From NCBI RefSeq assembly GCF_010731595.1, contig NZ_AP022582.1, positions 3,348,001-3,412,000 of the forward strand: 64,000 bases of DNA, read 5' to 3'. The notes below the pieces were generated by a model. That model did not search any database and was not told the DNA's origin. It worked only from the letters and a program-made list of their open reading frames with translations. The position numbers and the translations under genes are program-made. Positions 55,614-64,000 of the stretch are shown in pieces. The DNA is from Mycobacterium seoulense (lineage in GTDB: Bacteria; Actinomycetota; Actinomycetes; Mycobacteriales; Mycobacteriaceae). Position 1 is the stretch's first letter, and every line of letters begins with the position of its first letter.

Positions 55614-56395
55614 GCGTTGACCAGTTCGTCTGGCTGCCCGTGGTTCTCGGCCCGCTCGCGATAAACGGCCCGCCCCAAGGCGACGCCCATCACGACGATC
55701 CAAACGGCAATCGCAACGTTTTTCACCCAGAACGACAGGAAGCCGTCCCATGCCAGCGGTCCGGTCAGCGAGACGCCGACGAACGCCGCGGGCACCAGCG
55801 CGGCGGCCACGAGAAGATTGAAGTAAGCCACCCACCGGCTGAACACCGGGCGCGGCTGATCATCGAAATAGATTGCCACGGCGAGGATCACGCTTTGCCC
55901 GATCAGAAACGGCACCAGGATCGTGAAGGTGATCCAGCCGAAATCGTTGAGCAGCTGAGTCAGCCCCGGACTGCGCTCCGGACGGAACGCGGCCAGCAAC
56001 CAGCAGACGTTGGCGATGAGAAACAGGGTCGGACCGCCGGCCGCGCAGCCCAGCATCGCATAGGAGAAGATCGGCGTTCGGTGCGCCATCCTGCGGATCT
56101 GCAGCACGATCAAAGCCAGAATCGGGACCAGGCACACCCCGAACCAGTTGAACACGATCATGCTGTACCGGACCTCGGGAATATGCGCCGGATCGCGGTA
56201 GAACGCGGCGACCTGTTCCGCCGGCATCGTCGGAGACATCGGCGGGTTGAAGCCCGGGAAGAGAAAGAACGAGGCAATCCAAATGATCAGGGCGACGGGC
56301 AGACTCCACAGCAGGATCAGCTCACCGTCGGTCCGCCGCAGCGGCGGCCGCGTCACCCCCCGACCTTGTGTAACGCCACCGTCGACGTCGGACAT
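55610..56395 (-). CDS. Six-helix membrane protein B of unknown function
   Basis: A 261-aa integral membrane protein with six helices, beginning LILLWSLPVALIIWIASFFLF. The periplasmic-side loop GFNPPMSPTMPAEQVAAFYRDPAHIPEVRY follows helix 1. The C-terminal part FSRWVAYFNLLVAAALVPAAF ... GPLAWDGFLSFW parallels protein A. The ATG (MSDVDGG) has GGGAGG 7 nt upstream. It is the first gene of the four-gene operon, divergent from a tetR gene with a perfect palindrome between them. Confidence 0.75.
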   Translation of the reverse strand: MSDVDGGVTQGRGVTRPPLRRTDGELILLWSLPVALIIWIASFFLFPGFNPPMSPTMPAEQVAAFYRDPAHIPEVRYSMIVFNWFGVCLVPILALIVLQIRRMAHRTPIFSYAMLGCAAGGPTLFLIANVCWLLAAFRPERSPGLTQLLNDFGWITFTILVPFLIGQSVILAVAIYFDDQPRPVFSRWVAYFNLLVAAALVPAAFVGVSLTGPLAWDGFLSFWVKNVAIAVWIVVMGVALGRAVYRERAENHGQPDELVNA

Positions 56396-56448
56396 CAGCA
56401 CCCCTCCCCCTACCAGGTCGGCTACCCACACGCGGCTAGTCAGCGAAG

Positions 56449-56464
56449 CTAGCCGATCGGCTAG
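56449..56464. promoter_or_regulatory. 16-bp perfect palindrome, predicted TetR operator
   Basis: CTAGCCGATCGGCTAG is perfectly symmetric and lies in the 101-bp gap between the membrane operon start (ATG 56395, minus) and the tetR start (GTG 56497, plus). Further CTAGT copies occur at 56435 and 56484. The position suggests control of both directions by the adjacent TetR protein. Confidence 0.65.
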
Positions 56465-56496
56465 TTTGGGTCAAGAGCATCGTCTAGTCTCGGTGC

Positions 56497-57099
56497 GTGG
56501 GAACAGCACGGGAACAGGTCACCGGTGGGCAATTCCGGCTGATCGAGCACAGCGCGGCCCGGACGCGGGTTCTCGATGCCGCGTTGGAACTGTTCGCCGC
56601 ACACGGAGTCAGCGGTACGTCGCTGCAGATGATCGCGGATGCCGTCGGGATAACGAAAGCTGCTGTCTACCATCAATTCCGGACTAAGGAGCAGATTGTC
56701 ATCGCCGTGACCGAACGCGAACTCGGCCGGCTCGAGCCCGCCCTCGAGGAGGCCGAAGCATACGACGACGGGCCTCAGGCGCGAGATGCCCTATTGGTGC
56801 GGGTGGTTGAGATGGCCGTCCGCGACCGCCGGTTGGTGCGCACGCTGCAATTCGATCCCGTCGTCGTCCGATTGCTGGCCGAGCACAAGCCGTTTCAAGT
56901 TTTCATGGACCGTCTGTACCGGGTGCTGCTGAGCGATGCGGGCCTGGACGGGCGGATCGAGGCGGCCATGTTCTCCGGCGCGCTCAGCACAGCTGTCATG
57001 CATCCGCTGGTTGCCGACATCGATGACGACACACTGCTCGACCGCGTTACCGATTTGAGCCGGCGCCTGCTCGGTCTGCCTCGACAGGCCCGCAAGTGA
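56497..57099 (+). CDS. TetR-family transcriptional regulator
   Basis: A 200-aa repressor. Helix-turn-helix: ARTRVLDAALELFAAHGVSGTSLQMIADAVGITKAAVYHQFRTKEQIVIAV. The C-terminal ligand domain is all-helical. The start is GTG, with TAGTCT 6 nt upstream, compatible with a leaderless message. It is divergent from the four-gene membrane operon and is the likely regulator of it, through the palindrome between them. Confidence 0.92.
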   Translation: MGTAREQVTGGQFRLIEHSAARTRVLDAALELFAAHGVSGTSLQMIADAVGITKAAVYHQFRTKEQIVIAVTERELGRLEPALEEAEAYDDGPQARDALLVRVVEMAVRDRRLVRTLQFDPVVVRLLAEHKPFQVFMDRLYRVLLSDAGLDGRIEAAMFSGALSTAVMHPLVADIDDDTLLDRVTDLSRRLLGLPRQARK

Positions 57100-57134
57100 G
57101 CGATATGTCAACCGGCTGAACAGTAACGGTGCGG

Positions 57135-57554
57135 CTAGGTATCGGCGCGGACCCAGGTCATGACGCCGTCGTGGGCGAAACAGATCAGGAACAGGCCGTC
57201 GGGCGCCTGCGCGACGTAGTTCTGGTAGTTCTGGCAGTCGGCGCCTTCCTCCTTGACGCCCGCCATCGGCGGTGACCGGAACCATCGCGGCTGGTATCTC
57301 CTCGGCGAGCCGCAGAACATCAGCCGTCCGGGCTCAGAGGCGAACGAAACATAACCGTCGGCCACACCGAAGGCGTAGTAAGTGGTGTTCTCACACGGCG
57401 CACCCAGAACCTGATGCGGCATGATGCCCGGCGTGCAGGCGGGGTAGTCGCAGACGGTCGGCCCAGCCGACGTCGGCGGGGCCACCAGCACACCGGCTCC
57501 GAGCAACGCGGCAACCATCGCCACGATGAATCGCACCCGATTACTTTGCCACAT
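57135..57554 (-). CDS. Putative secreted protein of unknown function
   Basis: A 139-aa protein with a signal peptide (about residues 1-30: VRFIVAMVAALLGAGVLVAPPTSA). The mature part contains six Cys (CDYPAC, CENTTYY, FCGS, CQNY, CFAHDG) and Trp/Tyr-rich text, suggesting a disulfide-stabilised exported domain. The ATG at 57554 is the likeliest start; much longer frames upstream lack signal features. No family recognised. Confidence 0.65.
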   Translation of the reverse strand: MWQSNRVRFIVAMVAALLGAGVLVAPPTSAGPTVCDYPACTPGIMPHQVLGAPCENTTYYAFGVADGYVSFASEPGRLMFCGSPRRYQPRWFRSPPMAGVKEEGADCQNYQNYVAQAPDGLFLICFAHDGVMTWVRADT

Positions 57555-57736
57555 CTGAAAAGAAAATTCTCCTGGTCGGAGAAGATCACCCGACCACACC
57601 ACCGTCGGTGCCGAGCCACACCGAACGCCACCCCGCCCCGTACTCCGGCAAGTGCGCATTTCCGCATGTAAGAGGCACGAATGCAGCTGCCCGATGGCGG
57701 CGTTGAGCCCCAACCCAAGTGATAAGCTCCTTCTCC

Positions 57737-58543
57737 GTGCACGAACCGGAGGGGCCCGACGCCGACCAGTCTGATGGGCCGGCGGACGTGACCGGTCCCG
57801 ACGGACCACGGCCGCGCTCGAGGGCCGACGCCGACGCCATCGCGCCCGTCCCCGACGTAAGCGCGGAAGACGAAATCGCCGAGGCCGAAGCGCGCGCGGC
57901 GGCGGCCCGGGACCGCCTGGCAAGGCTGCGCGCGGCAGCCGAAGCCGGGGAGGGGCACGACGACACAGCTTCCCACGATGGCGAGCGGCGGCCCGCAAAG
58001 TCGATTCGGGCACGACTGCGGGCGCCTCGCCGTCCGAGGCGACCGGGGTGGCTCCGACGCCCGAGGCGGAGAACCATAGCCGCCGGCGTCGGCGTCGCGC
58101 TCGCCTCCGCTTCCCTCGCAGCGAGCGGTTACATGGTGTCGCTGCACCACACCACCGTGCACAAACAGCAGCTCGCGGTGGAGTTCGCTGCCGCGGCGAG
58201 GCAAGGGGTCACAGCGCTGATGTCAATTGACCCGGCGCATGCCAAGAGGGATGTCCAGCGCATGATCGATGCCTCGACGGGCGACCTCAACAGCCAGCTG
58301 TCGGCGATGTCACTCCTCATGGTGAAGAAGGCCGAGGACACGAAGGTTGGCAGCACGGTCACCGTGGAAGCCGTCGCCGTCGAGTCAGTGAGCGACACTT
58401 CGGGAGTCGTGCTTGTGGCGGCGAAAACCGTTGCCATCGGGCCGGATAACGCTAAGCCGCCACCGGCGTTATTTCGGCTCAGCGTCAATATGGACCGCGA
58501 ACGCGGCCAGCTCAAGATGTCGAAAGTTGATTTCCTGCAATGA
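57737..58543 (+). CDS. Mce-associated membrane protein (Mam) 1
   Basis: A 268-aa single-pass protein. The cytosolic N-terminus (about 110 aa) is acidic with a short coiled-coil (AEDEIAEAEARAAAARDRLARLRAAAE) and then very Arg-rich. One helix follows (TIAAGVGVALASASLAASGYMVSL), then an extracytoplasmic NTF2-like domain (EFAAAARQGVTALMSIDPAHAKRDVQRMIDASTGDLNSQL) typical of Mce-associated proteins. GTG start with TAAGCT 8 nt upstream; an earlier GTG (57719) is possible. Overlaps the next gene by ATGA. Confidence 0.85.
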   Translation: MHEPEGPDADQSDGPADVTGPDGPRPRSRADADAIAPVPDVSAEDEIAEAEARAAAARDRLARLRAAAEAGEGHDDTASHDGERRPAKSIRARLRAPRRPRRPGWLRRPRRRTIAAGVGVALASASLAASGYMVSLHHTTVHKQQLAVEFAAAARQGVTALMSIDPAHAKRDVQRMIDASTGDLNSQLSAMSLLMVKKAEDTKVGSTVTVEAVAVESVSDTSGVVLVAAKTVAIGPDNAKPPPALFRLSVNMDRERGQLKMSKVDFLQ

Positions 58544-59157
58544 CTGTCGAGCATGGCTCGTCACTGGACCGCGGGGAATCGACGCCGTCCGACGAGGGCG
58601 GGTCGCCAGCCGCTTCCCCGGGACCGGCCCGGACCAACGGACTGGCCACGATCAAGCGCTGGATCCGCCGGTGTGTGACGCGGTGGCGTTCGATAGTCGC
58701 GACACTGTTGGTCCTCACCGCGATGGGCGTCGCTGCCGGTCTCTACTTCGTTCTGTACCGGCCGGATCAGCAGGTCGGCGACGCGGCGGCGCACCGTGCG
58801 ATCCAGGCGGCGTCAGAAGGTTCCGTAGCGGTGTTGTCGTACGCTCCCGACAACCTCAACCGTGATTTCGCTAAGGCCAAGTCATATCTCACCGGTAATT
58901 TTCTCGCCTACTACACCAAGTTCTCAGAACAGATCGCGGCGCTGGCACAGCAGAAACACGTCACGCAGACCGCCAAGGTGGTTCGGGCCGCCGTCTCGGA
59001 GTTGCACCGAGATTCAGCCGTGGTGCTGGTGTTCCTCAACCAGACCGCCACAAGCAAGGACAAGCCGGAACCGCAGTCAACCTCGAACAGCGCCCGGGTG
59101 ACGTTGACGAAAGTCAAGGGTGCCTGGCTGATCTCGGAGTTGGATCCGCTGTCGTGA
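58540..59157 (+). CDS. Mce-associated membrane protein (Mam) 2
   Basis: A 205-aa single-pass protein related to its neighbour. A polar N-terminus of about 50 aa, one helix (SIVATLLVLTAMGVAAGLYFVLY) and an exported NTF2-like domain (HRAIQAASEGSVAVLSYAPDNLNRDFAKAKSYLTGNFLAYYTKF), ending WLISELDPLS as in other Mam proteins. Mam proteins stabilise Mce lipid importers. Translationally coupled to Mam1. Unusually, the pair lies on the strand opposite to the nearby mce genes. Confidence 0.87.
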   Translation: MTVEHGSSLDRGESTPSDEGGSPAASPGPARTNGLATIKRWIRRCVTRWRSIVATLLVLTAMGVAAGLYFVLYRPDQQVGDAAAHRAIQAASEGSVAVLSYAPDNLNRDFAKAKSYLTGNFLAYYTKFSEQIAALAQQKHVTQTAKVVRAAVSELHRDSAVVLVFLNQTATSKDKPEPQSTSNSARVTLTKVKGAWLISELDPLS

Positions 59158-59291
59158 CCGCTTTCCATTTTGGTTCAATCGCCATTTTGTCGGAGCCGAA
59201 GCGGTGTTAATCTCATTGCACGAAAAGCCGCAAGCAATGTCGATAGCGCATTAATAGCGTCGGCTAATTGAAGCGGGTCGAGGAGCACCTG

Positions 59292-59813
59292 ATGCGATCA
59301 GTTCGAACACTCACCACCGCAACGCTGGTCGCTGCCACCGTATTCGGCGGTTTGGGCACGGCATCCATAGCGCGGGCAACAACCAAGGAAGAAGTGGCCG
59401 TCAACGGGACGTTCCGCGCCACGTCCATCGGCGATTGGGCCCAGAGGAATGATCAGTACTTCGGCGAGCCGACGGTCGTCCAGACATGGACGATCAGCTC
59501 GTCGTGCGTCACGTTTCAGGAATGCCACGGCACGGTGACCAGCGACCAGGGATGGAGCGCGCCCCTATACATGAATGACGGGGAAATGTGGAAGGTCAAG
59601 CGCGAGGTGCCCAACTGGGAGCGGTGCGAGGACGGCACCGCGTTCACCGGGCAGCAAACGTTCTATTTCTATCCGGTGAACCAATACGGCGGATATCAAC
59701 TCGGGTCATCAACCTACGCCGGAAAGGACAAGACGATCGGACCGTCTGGTGCCTGCGGCCAAAATCAGTGGCTTGATATCACGATGCCGTTACGCCTGGA
59801 CCAGCTGAGCTGA
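59292..59813 (+). CDS. Secreted protein of unknown function beside the mce operon
   Basis: A 173-aa exported protein with a signal peptide (about residues 1-29, ending SIARA). The mature domain contains four Cys (CVTFQECHG, CEDGTAF, ACGQNQ) and many aromatic residues (NDQYFGEPTVVQTWTISS, WSAPLYMNDGEMWKV). GAGGAG lies 6 nt before the ATG, preferred over a TTG eight codons earlier. It converges with mceF. No family recognised; co-location with mce genes suggests a cell-envelope role (inference). Confidence 0.75.
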   Translation: MRSVRTLTTATLVAATVFGGLGTASIARATTKEEVAVNGTFRATSIGDWAQRNDQYFGEPTVVQTWTISSSCVTFQECHGTVTSDQGWSAPLYMNDGEMWKVKREVPNWERCEDGTAFTGQQTFYFYPVNQYGGYQLGSSTYAGKDKTIGPSGACGQNQWLDITMPLRLDQLS

Positions 59814-59881
59814 CCGGGCGTTCACGCTCACTCTCCCACTAGCCACCGGACCGCTGCGCGGCCAACCGTCGCGGGGCCGCT

Positions 59882-61627
59882 TCAGGTGGGAAGCATGTCC
59901 TGCCACGTCTTGGGCGCCTTCGGGGCAACGAGATCCGACTGCTGGTACAACTTCCCGTCCGGACCGACATAACGACCCGTACGCGGGTCGTACCGGGCGA
60001 TGGTGACCGACGGCACTGGCTTACCGACCCCACCCCCGAATGCGCTCGGCGCGGCCTGCGGCCCTGCGCCGCCGGCGGTGTCGGGCGGTGCGGCATCGGG
60101 AGGCGCGGGCGCCGCGGGCGCGGCGGGTGGCGGCGGAAGGTCCCCGGCCGCAGGGACGTCGAGCGGCGCGATGGGCGGAAGGTCAGCCGACATTCTCGAC
60201 ATGGGCGCCAGCGGAGGTGGTCCCGACGACGGCACGGGCGGTACGGCCGCTCCGACCGTGCCCGGTGGTGGATTTTCTCCCCGGGGCCCCGCCGGTGCGC
60301 CGCGCGGCACCGCCCCCGGCGGCAGCGGCGTTCCCTCCACCGGGCCGAAGATTCTGTCGTTGGAAGTAATCCGGTCGTCGGGCGGGACACCCTGGGAGAG
60401 CAGGTTCGGATCCAGTGGGTAGGGACCGAGGACGTGCTGGCGCATCGCCAACGGCATGTACGGCTTGTCGCTGTTGCAGATTTCGACGGTGGGCGCGCGC
60501 TTGCCCGGGTGGCCCATACAGGGATAGTTGCGGGCACCGCGAACCCCGATCGGCGAATCCTGCGGGAGTTTGCAGTACAGCCCGTCCGGGGTGTCGATGT
60601 CGGTGAGGTCGTCCGGGGATCGCCATGTGTTGGGTGGCATGAACCCGACCGTGCAAATCGGCGGATCGTCGATCGTGAGCGCGAAGTCGCCTTGGGCCGT
60701 GCCCTCGGGGTGGTTTGGCGCCGCGGCGGCCTGCTCGATGGCAACCGCCGACGGCAGCAAGACCAGCAGCTGCTCCAGCGAGGGGTGATAGGTGACGCCG
60801 ATCTGACCGATGGTGGTGAGGTTGGCGAGCAGCACCGGCAACGTAGGTTTGATCTGTTGGAGAAGCCGGGACGCTTCGTTGGCAGCCTCGGGACCGTTTT
60901 GCAGGATGGTGCGGAAGTGGGAATCGTTGTTCGCCAGCACATCCGAGATGCCGGCGAAACTACGTGCCCACGTCCTGATCGAATCGGTGGTGCGTGCTTG
61001 CGTATCCAGAAGTGGCCCAGTGTCTTCCGTAAGGGCTCGGGTGCGATCGACGACGCCGTTGGCGTCGCGGGAAATCGTCTGTGACGAATCGATCAGTGAC
61101 CCCAGGTCGTAGCCCGAACCGTTGAAGCCGTGGAAGGACTCGTCGAGCAACTGGCCGAGTTTGGTCTTCGGGATGCTTTGGACCAAGGCGTTGAGCTGGT
61201 CGAGCATCGGCCCGACCGGCTGCGGAATCGTCGCGTCGCGCACGGAGATGACCGAACCGTCGTGCAGGTAGGGCGGCGAATCGGTCTTGGGCTGCAAGTC
61301 CACGTACTGTTCACCCACCGCGGAGACACTGAGCACCTTCGCCGTCAGGTCCGCGGGGACTTTCGGTGAAGTGCTAAGCGACAGCGTCGCTTTCGCGCCG
61401 GTCGCCGTCAGGCCCACCGAGGTGACCTTGCCGAGCTGAACCCCTCGGTAGGTCACGTTGGAGAACCGGTACAGGCCGCCGGTGGCCGGCAGCTCTAGCG
61501 TCACCGTCATCCGACCGATGCCCAGCAGGGTCGGCGCCTGGATGTAGAAGAGGACCATCGCGATCACGCCGACGGTCCCGGCGATCGCGAAAACCGCCAG
61601 CTGGATCCGCACGAAGCGCGTCAGCAT
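59882..61627 (-). CDS. Mce family protein MceF
   Basis: A 581-aa last core subunit of an Mce lipid-import complex. An N-terminal helix (LAVFAIAGTVGVIAMVLFYI) is followed by the MCE/MlaD domain (about residues 38-118, GLYRFSNVTYRGVQLGKVTSVGL) and a long helical region with DUF3407-type text. A Pro/Ala-rich region follows, and a conserved C-terminal tail (YDPRTGRYVGPDGKLYQQSDLV). The start immediately follows the mceE stop. Which of the mycobacterial mce loci this is cannot be told. Confidence 0.93.
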   Translation of the reverse strand: MLTRFVRIQLAVFAIAGTVGVIAMVLFYIQAPTLLGIGRMTVTLELPATGGLYRFSNVTYRGVQLGKVTSVGLTATGAKATLSLSTSPKVPADLTAKVLSVSAVGEQYVDLQPKTDSPPYLHDGSVISVRDATIPQPVGPMLDQLNALVQSIPKTKLGQLLDESFHGFNGSGYDLGSLIDSSQTISRDANGVVDRTRALTEDTGPLLDTQARTTDSIRTWARSFAGISDVLANNDSHFRTILQNGPEAANEASRLLQQIKPTLPVLLANLTTIGQIGVTYHPSLEQLLVLLPSAVAIEQAAAAPNHPEGTAQGDFALTIDDPPICTVGFMPPNTWRSPDDLTDIDTPDGLYCKLPQDSPIGVRGARNYPCMGHPGKRAPTVEICNSDKPYMPLAMRQHVLGPYPLDPNLLSQGVPPDDRITSNDRIFGPVEGTPLPPGAVPRGAPAGPRGENPPPGTVGAAVPPVPSSGPPPLAPMSRMSADLPPIAPLDVPAAGDLPPPPAAPAAPAPPDAAPPDTAGGAGPQAAPSAFGGGVGKPVPSVTIARYDPRTGRYVGPDGKLYQQSDLVAPKAPKTWQDMLPT

Positions 61628-62923
61628 CTACCCGCCACCTTCCGTCGGTGCCGTTGCCGGCGGCGGTGTTTGACCAAGAGCCGCGTCGGACTGCGATGCC
61701 GCGGCGGGCGGCGGCCCGGGCAGCGGGGCCGCGGCGGGCGGCGGCCCGGGCAGCGGAGCCGTGCCCGGACGAGGCCCGGGGAGCGGCGGCAGCGCATTGG
61801 GGTCGACCCACGGTGGCCGCAGGGGGTCGTGCATCGGATCGTGGGTGTACTGCAGGTAATACGGGTCCCCGGGCAGCGGCACCAACGGCTGATCCAGCTG
61901 CCCCCAGTGCGTTCCCAGCATCAGTCCTCGCTTGAGCCGTGGAATCGACAGGTCCAGATCGACGTGCAGGTTGAAGTAGTCGCCCCGGACCGCGCGGTCG
62001 ACGAAGTTCTGGGTGAACGGGAACACGAACGCGGCCGCGATCGCCGTGCCCAACTCCGGCCCGACGTCGGCGAGCGCCTTGATCGTCGGCTCCAGGTTTT
62101 GGAGATTCTTGACCAGGTCGGCCTGCGAGTCGTTGATCAACCGGGTGGCGGTGTTGCTGAAGACGCGGAGTTTGTCCAGGGCGGCGGTGAGCCGTGGGCG
62201 CTCCTTGACCAGCACATCGAGAGCGGGCGGAATCTTCTGCAGCGCCTGGGTGAGCACGTCGCGCTGGTCGGCGAACGTGGCCGCCAGCCGGTTCAGCGCC
62301 TGGATGGAGTCAACGAGGTTGTCCCGCTGATCGTCCAGCGTTCCCACGAACGTGTCGAGGCGAGTGATCAGATCACGTACCGCGCCCTCCCGCCCGGACA
62401 GGGCGGCGGAGAAATTGTGGATGATCTCCCCGATCTGCCCCAGCCCCCCGCCGTTGACGACCGCTCCCAGCGACGACAGCGTCTGCTCCGTCGACGGGTA
62501 GGCCGACGATCGGCTGAGCGGGATGGTGGCGCCCGGCTGAAGCCGACCGCTGCCCTGCTGGCCAAGCGGCGTATTGAGCTCCACATGCATCGACCCCAGC
62601 AGGCTGGTCTGGCCGACGGTGGCCACCACGTTGGCCGGGACGACGACATCGCGCTTCACCGAGATCTCGACGTCGGCGTGCCAGCCGCGCACCCTCATCG
62701 CGCCGACACTGCCGACGACGACATCGTCGATCATCACCGGCGAATTCGACTCCATCGTCCCGACATTCGGCAGCTCGACATGGTAGATGTTGGCCCCCGG
62801 CCCGCGTCCGACCGCGCCCGGCAGCGGCAGCGAGTTCAGGCCGTGGAAGGCACATCCCGTTGCCGTCAGCACCACGCAACAGCCGACGGCGAACACCCGC
62901 CGCGCCGCTACCCGGGCGATCAT
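61628..62923 (-). CDS. Mce family lipoprotein MceE
   Basis: A 431-aa lipoprotein subunit of the Mce complex. The signal peptide ends in a lipobox (LTATGC, acylated Cys at about residue 24). The MCE domain (IYHVELPNVGTMESNSPVMIDDVVVGSVGAMRV) is followed by a helical stalk and a proline-rich tail with direct repeats (PLPGPPPAAA twice). Its ATG overlaps the mceD stop (ATGA) and mceF follows with no gap, so the genes form one operon. Confidence 0.94.
   Translation of the reverse strand: MIARVAARRVFAVGCCVVLTATGCAFHGLNSLPLPGAVGRGPGANIYHVELPNVGTMESNSPVMIDDVVVGSVGAMRVRGWHADVEISVKRDVVVPANVVATVGQTSLLGSMHVELNTPLGQQGSGRLQPGATIPLSRSSAYPSTEQTLSSLGAVVNGGGLGQIGEIIHNFSAALSGREGAVRDLITRLDTFVGTLDDQRDNLVDSIQALNRLAATFADQRDVLTQALQKIPPALDVLVKERPRLTAALDKLRVFSNTATRLINDSQADLVKNLQNLEPTIKALADVGPELGTAIAAAFVFPFTQNFVDRAVRGDYFNLHVDLDLSIPRLKRGLMLGTHWGQLDQPLVPLPGDPYYLQYTHDPMHDPLRPPWVDPNALPPLPGPRPGTAPLPGPPPAAAPLPGPPPAAASQSDAALGQTPPPATAPTEGGG
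61698..61757. repeat. Two tandem 30-bp repeats in the 3' end of mceE
   Basis: 61698-61727 and 61728-61757 are identical except for the last position and encode PLPGPPPAAA twice on the minus strand. They lengthen the proline-rich tail of the lipoprotein. Confidence 0.8.
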
Positions 62924-64000
62924 TGTTGTGGCCCGTCGGCCGGCAGCAGCATGTCTGACGTGCTCTGCGCTGGGGGTGGGGGCGGCGGCATCGGGGTGGA
63001 CGGCGGGGGCGGCAGCGGCATCGCCGCGCCCGGTATCCGCGCCGGCGGCACTGCCCCCGGCGGTCCAACCGGATCACCGGGCAAGCCGGTGTAGGCCGAT
63101 ACCGCGGGCGGGATCTCGGGTGGTCCGGGTTTCGGGCCCTCGCCGCCGGGCGCCAGCCGCGGTTCGGTGTAGAGGATGTTGGAAGGATCTACCGACTTCT
63201 GCAGGAAGATATTGATCGGAATCGGCAGGTTGTTGAAGTTCAGTAGTCGCAGGCCGGGACCGAGGAACAGGGCACACAGCTTCCCCGATTCAACCGCGGT
63301 GACGTTCTCGATGGCGCCGATTTGGTCGCAGCCTGGGAAGGACAGCAGAAGCTGGCCCCCCCACGTCGGATTCGCGAAATTCATGATCCCGAACCCGCCC
63401 ACGATGGTTCCGGTGTCGGCGTTGTAGTCATTGAAGAAGTTGCCGAGCGCGTTCGGCGCCGCGTGCAGGATGTTTTCCAGGTCCATGTGGTGATCGACCA
63501 GAGTCTGCGTGACGTCGGCCAGCCGGGCGATCTGCTCGCTGGTCTGGTTGCGCGTCCCGGCGATGAAACGCCGCACTTCGCCGACCGCCGTCGACAGGTC
63601 GGTGAGCGCCGCGTCCAGGTCGGACTTGCTGTCGTTGACCACGCTGGTCAGCGTGGCCAGGCGTTCGTTGAACTGCACGATCTGCACGTTGCTGTCGCGC
63701 AGCGCGCCGACGAAGGTCTGCAGGTTCTTGATGATGTCGACGATGTTGCCGCTACCGTTGGCGAGGATGCGGCCCACCCCCGACAGCTGACCGAGTGTCT
63801 GCCGCAGCTTGTCGCCGTTGCCGTCGAGCGCATTGGCGGCGCTGTCGATGAACCGGCCCACCGACGTGCCCGATACACCACTCTTGGGCCCCAAATCCGT
63901 TGCCAGCCGCATCAACTGGGCTTTGACCTCATCCCACTCGACCGGTACTGCGGTCCGTTCAACCGGGATAACTGCCCCGTCCGGCATGACCGGTCCACTA
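62920..64000 (-). CDS. Mce family protein MceD (partial, continues beyond the window)
   Basis: Open to the window edge on the minus strand, so the N-terminal helix and MCE domain lie outside. The visible 359 residues comprise the helical stalk (GVSGTSVGRFIDSAANALDGNGDKLRQTLGQL ... FVGALRDSNVQIVQFNERLATLTSVVNDS), the conserved FNDYNADTGTIVGGFGIMNFANP block and a long proline-rich tail. ATG 63987 is an internal Met, not the start. It is followed by mceE with a 4-bp overlap. Confidence 0.9.
   Translation of the reverse strand, partial: SGPVMPDGAVIPVERTAVPVEWDEVKAQLMRLATDLGPKSGVSGTSVGRFIDSAANALDGNGDKLRQTLGQLSGVGRILANGSGNIVDIIKNLQTFVGALRDSNVQIVQFNERLATLTSVVNDSKSDLDAALTDLSTAVGEVRRFIAGTRNQTSEQIARLADVTQTLVDHHMDLENILHAAPNALGNFFNDYNADTGTIVGGFGIMNFANPTWGGQLLLSFPGCDQIGAIENVTAVESGKLCALFLGPGLRLLNFNNLPIPINIFLQKSVDPSNILYTEPRLAPGGEGPKPGPPEIPPAVSAYTGLPGDPVGPPGAVPPARIPGAAMPLPPPPSTPMPPPPPPAQSTSDMLLPADGPQQ

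Overview
The window is high-GC, densely packed actinobacterial chromosome. Gene content and order identify it as a Mycobacterium: prrA-prrB, gltA2, citA, fprB, serC, sepH, fadE10, cspB, moaA2-moaD2-rpfA-moaE2-mog-moaC2, ercc3, fadB-fadA, dapC, far and kdc follow the order remembered for the M. tuberculosis Rv0903-Rv0853 segment. The extra lipid and xenobiotic genes and a further mce locus at the right end suggest an environmental or opportunistic slow grower. The species is not decidable from the sequence alone.

Left part (1-22.6 kb), core genes: the PrrA/PrrB two-component system; two citrate synthases (GltA2, CitA) around pyridoxamine-phosphate oxidase; a VOC protein; the ferredoxin/reductase fusion FprB behind a diiron oxygenase; SerC; the septation protein SepH; an operon of MarR regulator, TrmH-type rRNA methyltransferase and small membrane protein; a DUF3027 zinc protein; an MFS transporter with a DUF2771 protein; an Ecm4-type thioltransferase; FadE10; and CspB.

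Middle (22.6-46.6 kb): the second molybdenum-cofactor set lies around rpfA. The rpfA leader holds a near-consensus CRP site and a c-di-AMP (ydaO-type) riboswitch. Next come a helicase-domain protein and XPB helicase, a thiolase-like/DUF35 pair, two F420-type oxidoreductases around a flavin monooxygenase, the FadB-FadA beta-oxidation complex, DapC, three paralogous SRPBCC proteins around Far, and the keto-acid decarboxylase.

Right part (46.6-64 kb), accessory: an amidohydrolase-FadD-tandem ABM operon with a palindromic operator; a 19-kDa-type lipoprotein; EchA with an MmpS-like secreted protein; a TetR/P450 pair; a TetR-controlled four-gene membrane operon (two paralogous six-helix proteins plus cytochrome-oxidase subunit III- and IV-like proteins, with no catalytic subunit); two Mce-associated membrane proteins; and the 3' end of an mce operon (mceD partial, mceE, mceF) running leftward off the window edge.

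Regulation visible in the sequence: two CRP-type sites (serC and rpfA), several perfect palindromes in divergent promoters, 55-bp tandem hairpin repeats between convergent genes, and many genes whose start codon lies 6-8 nt after a TANNNT -10 box, the layout of leaderless mycobacterial transcripts.
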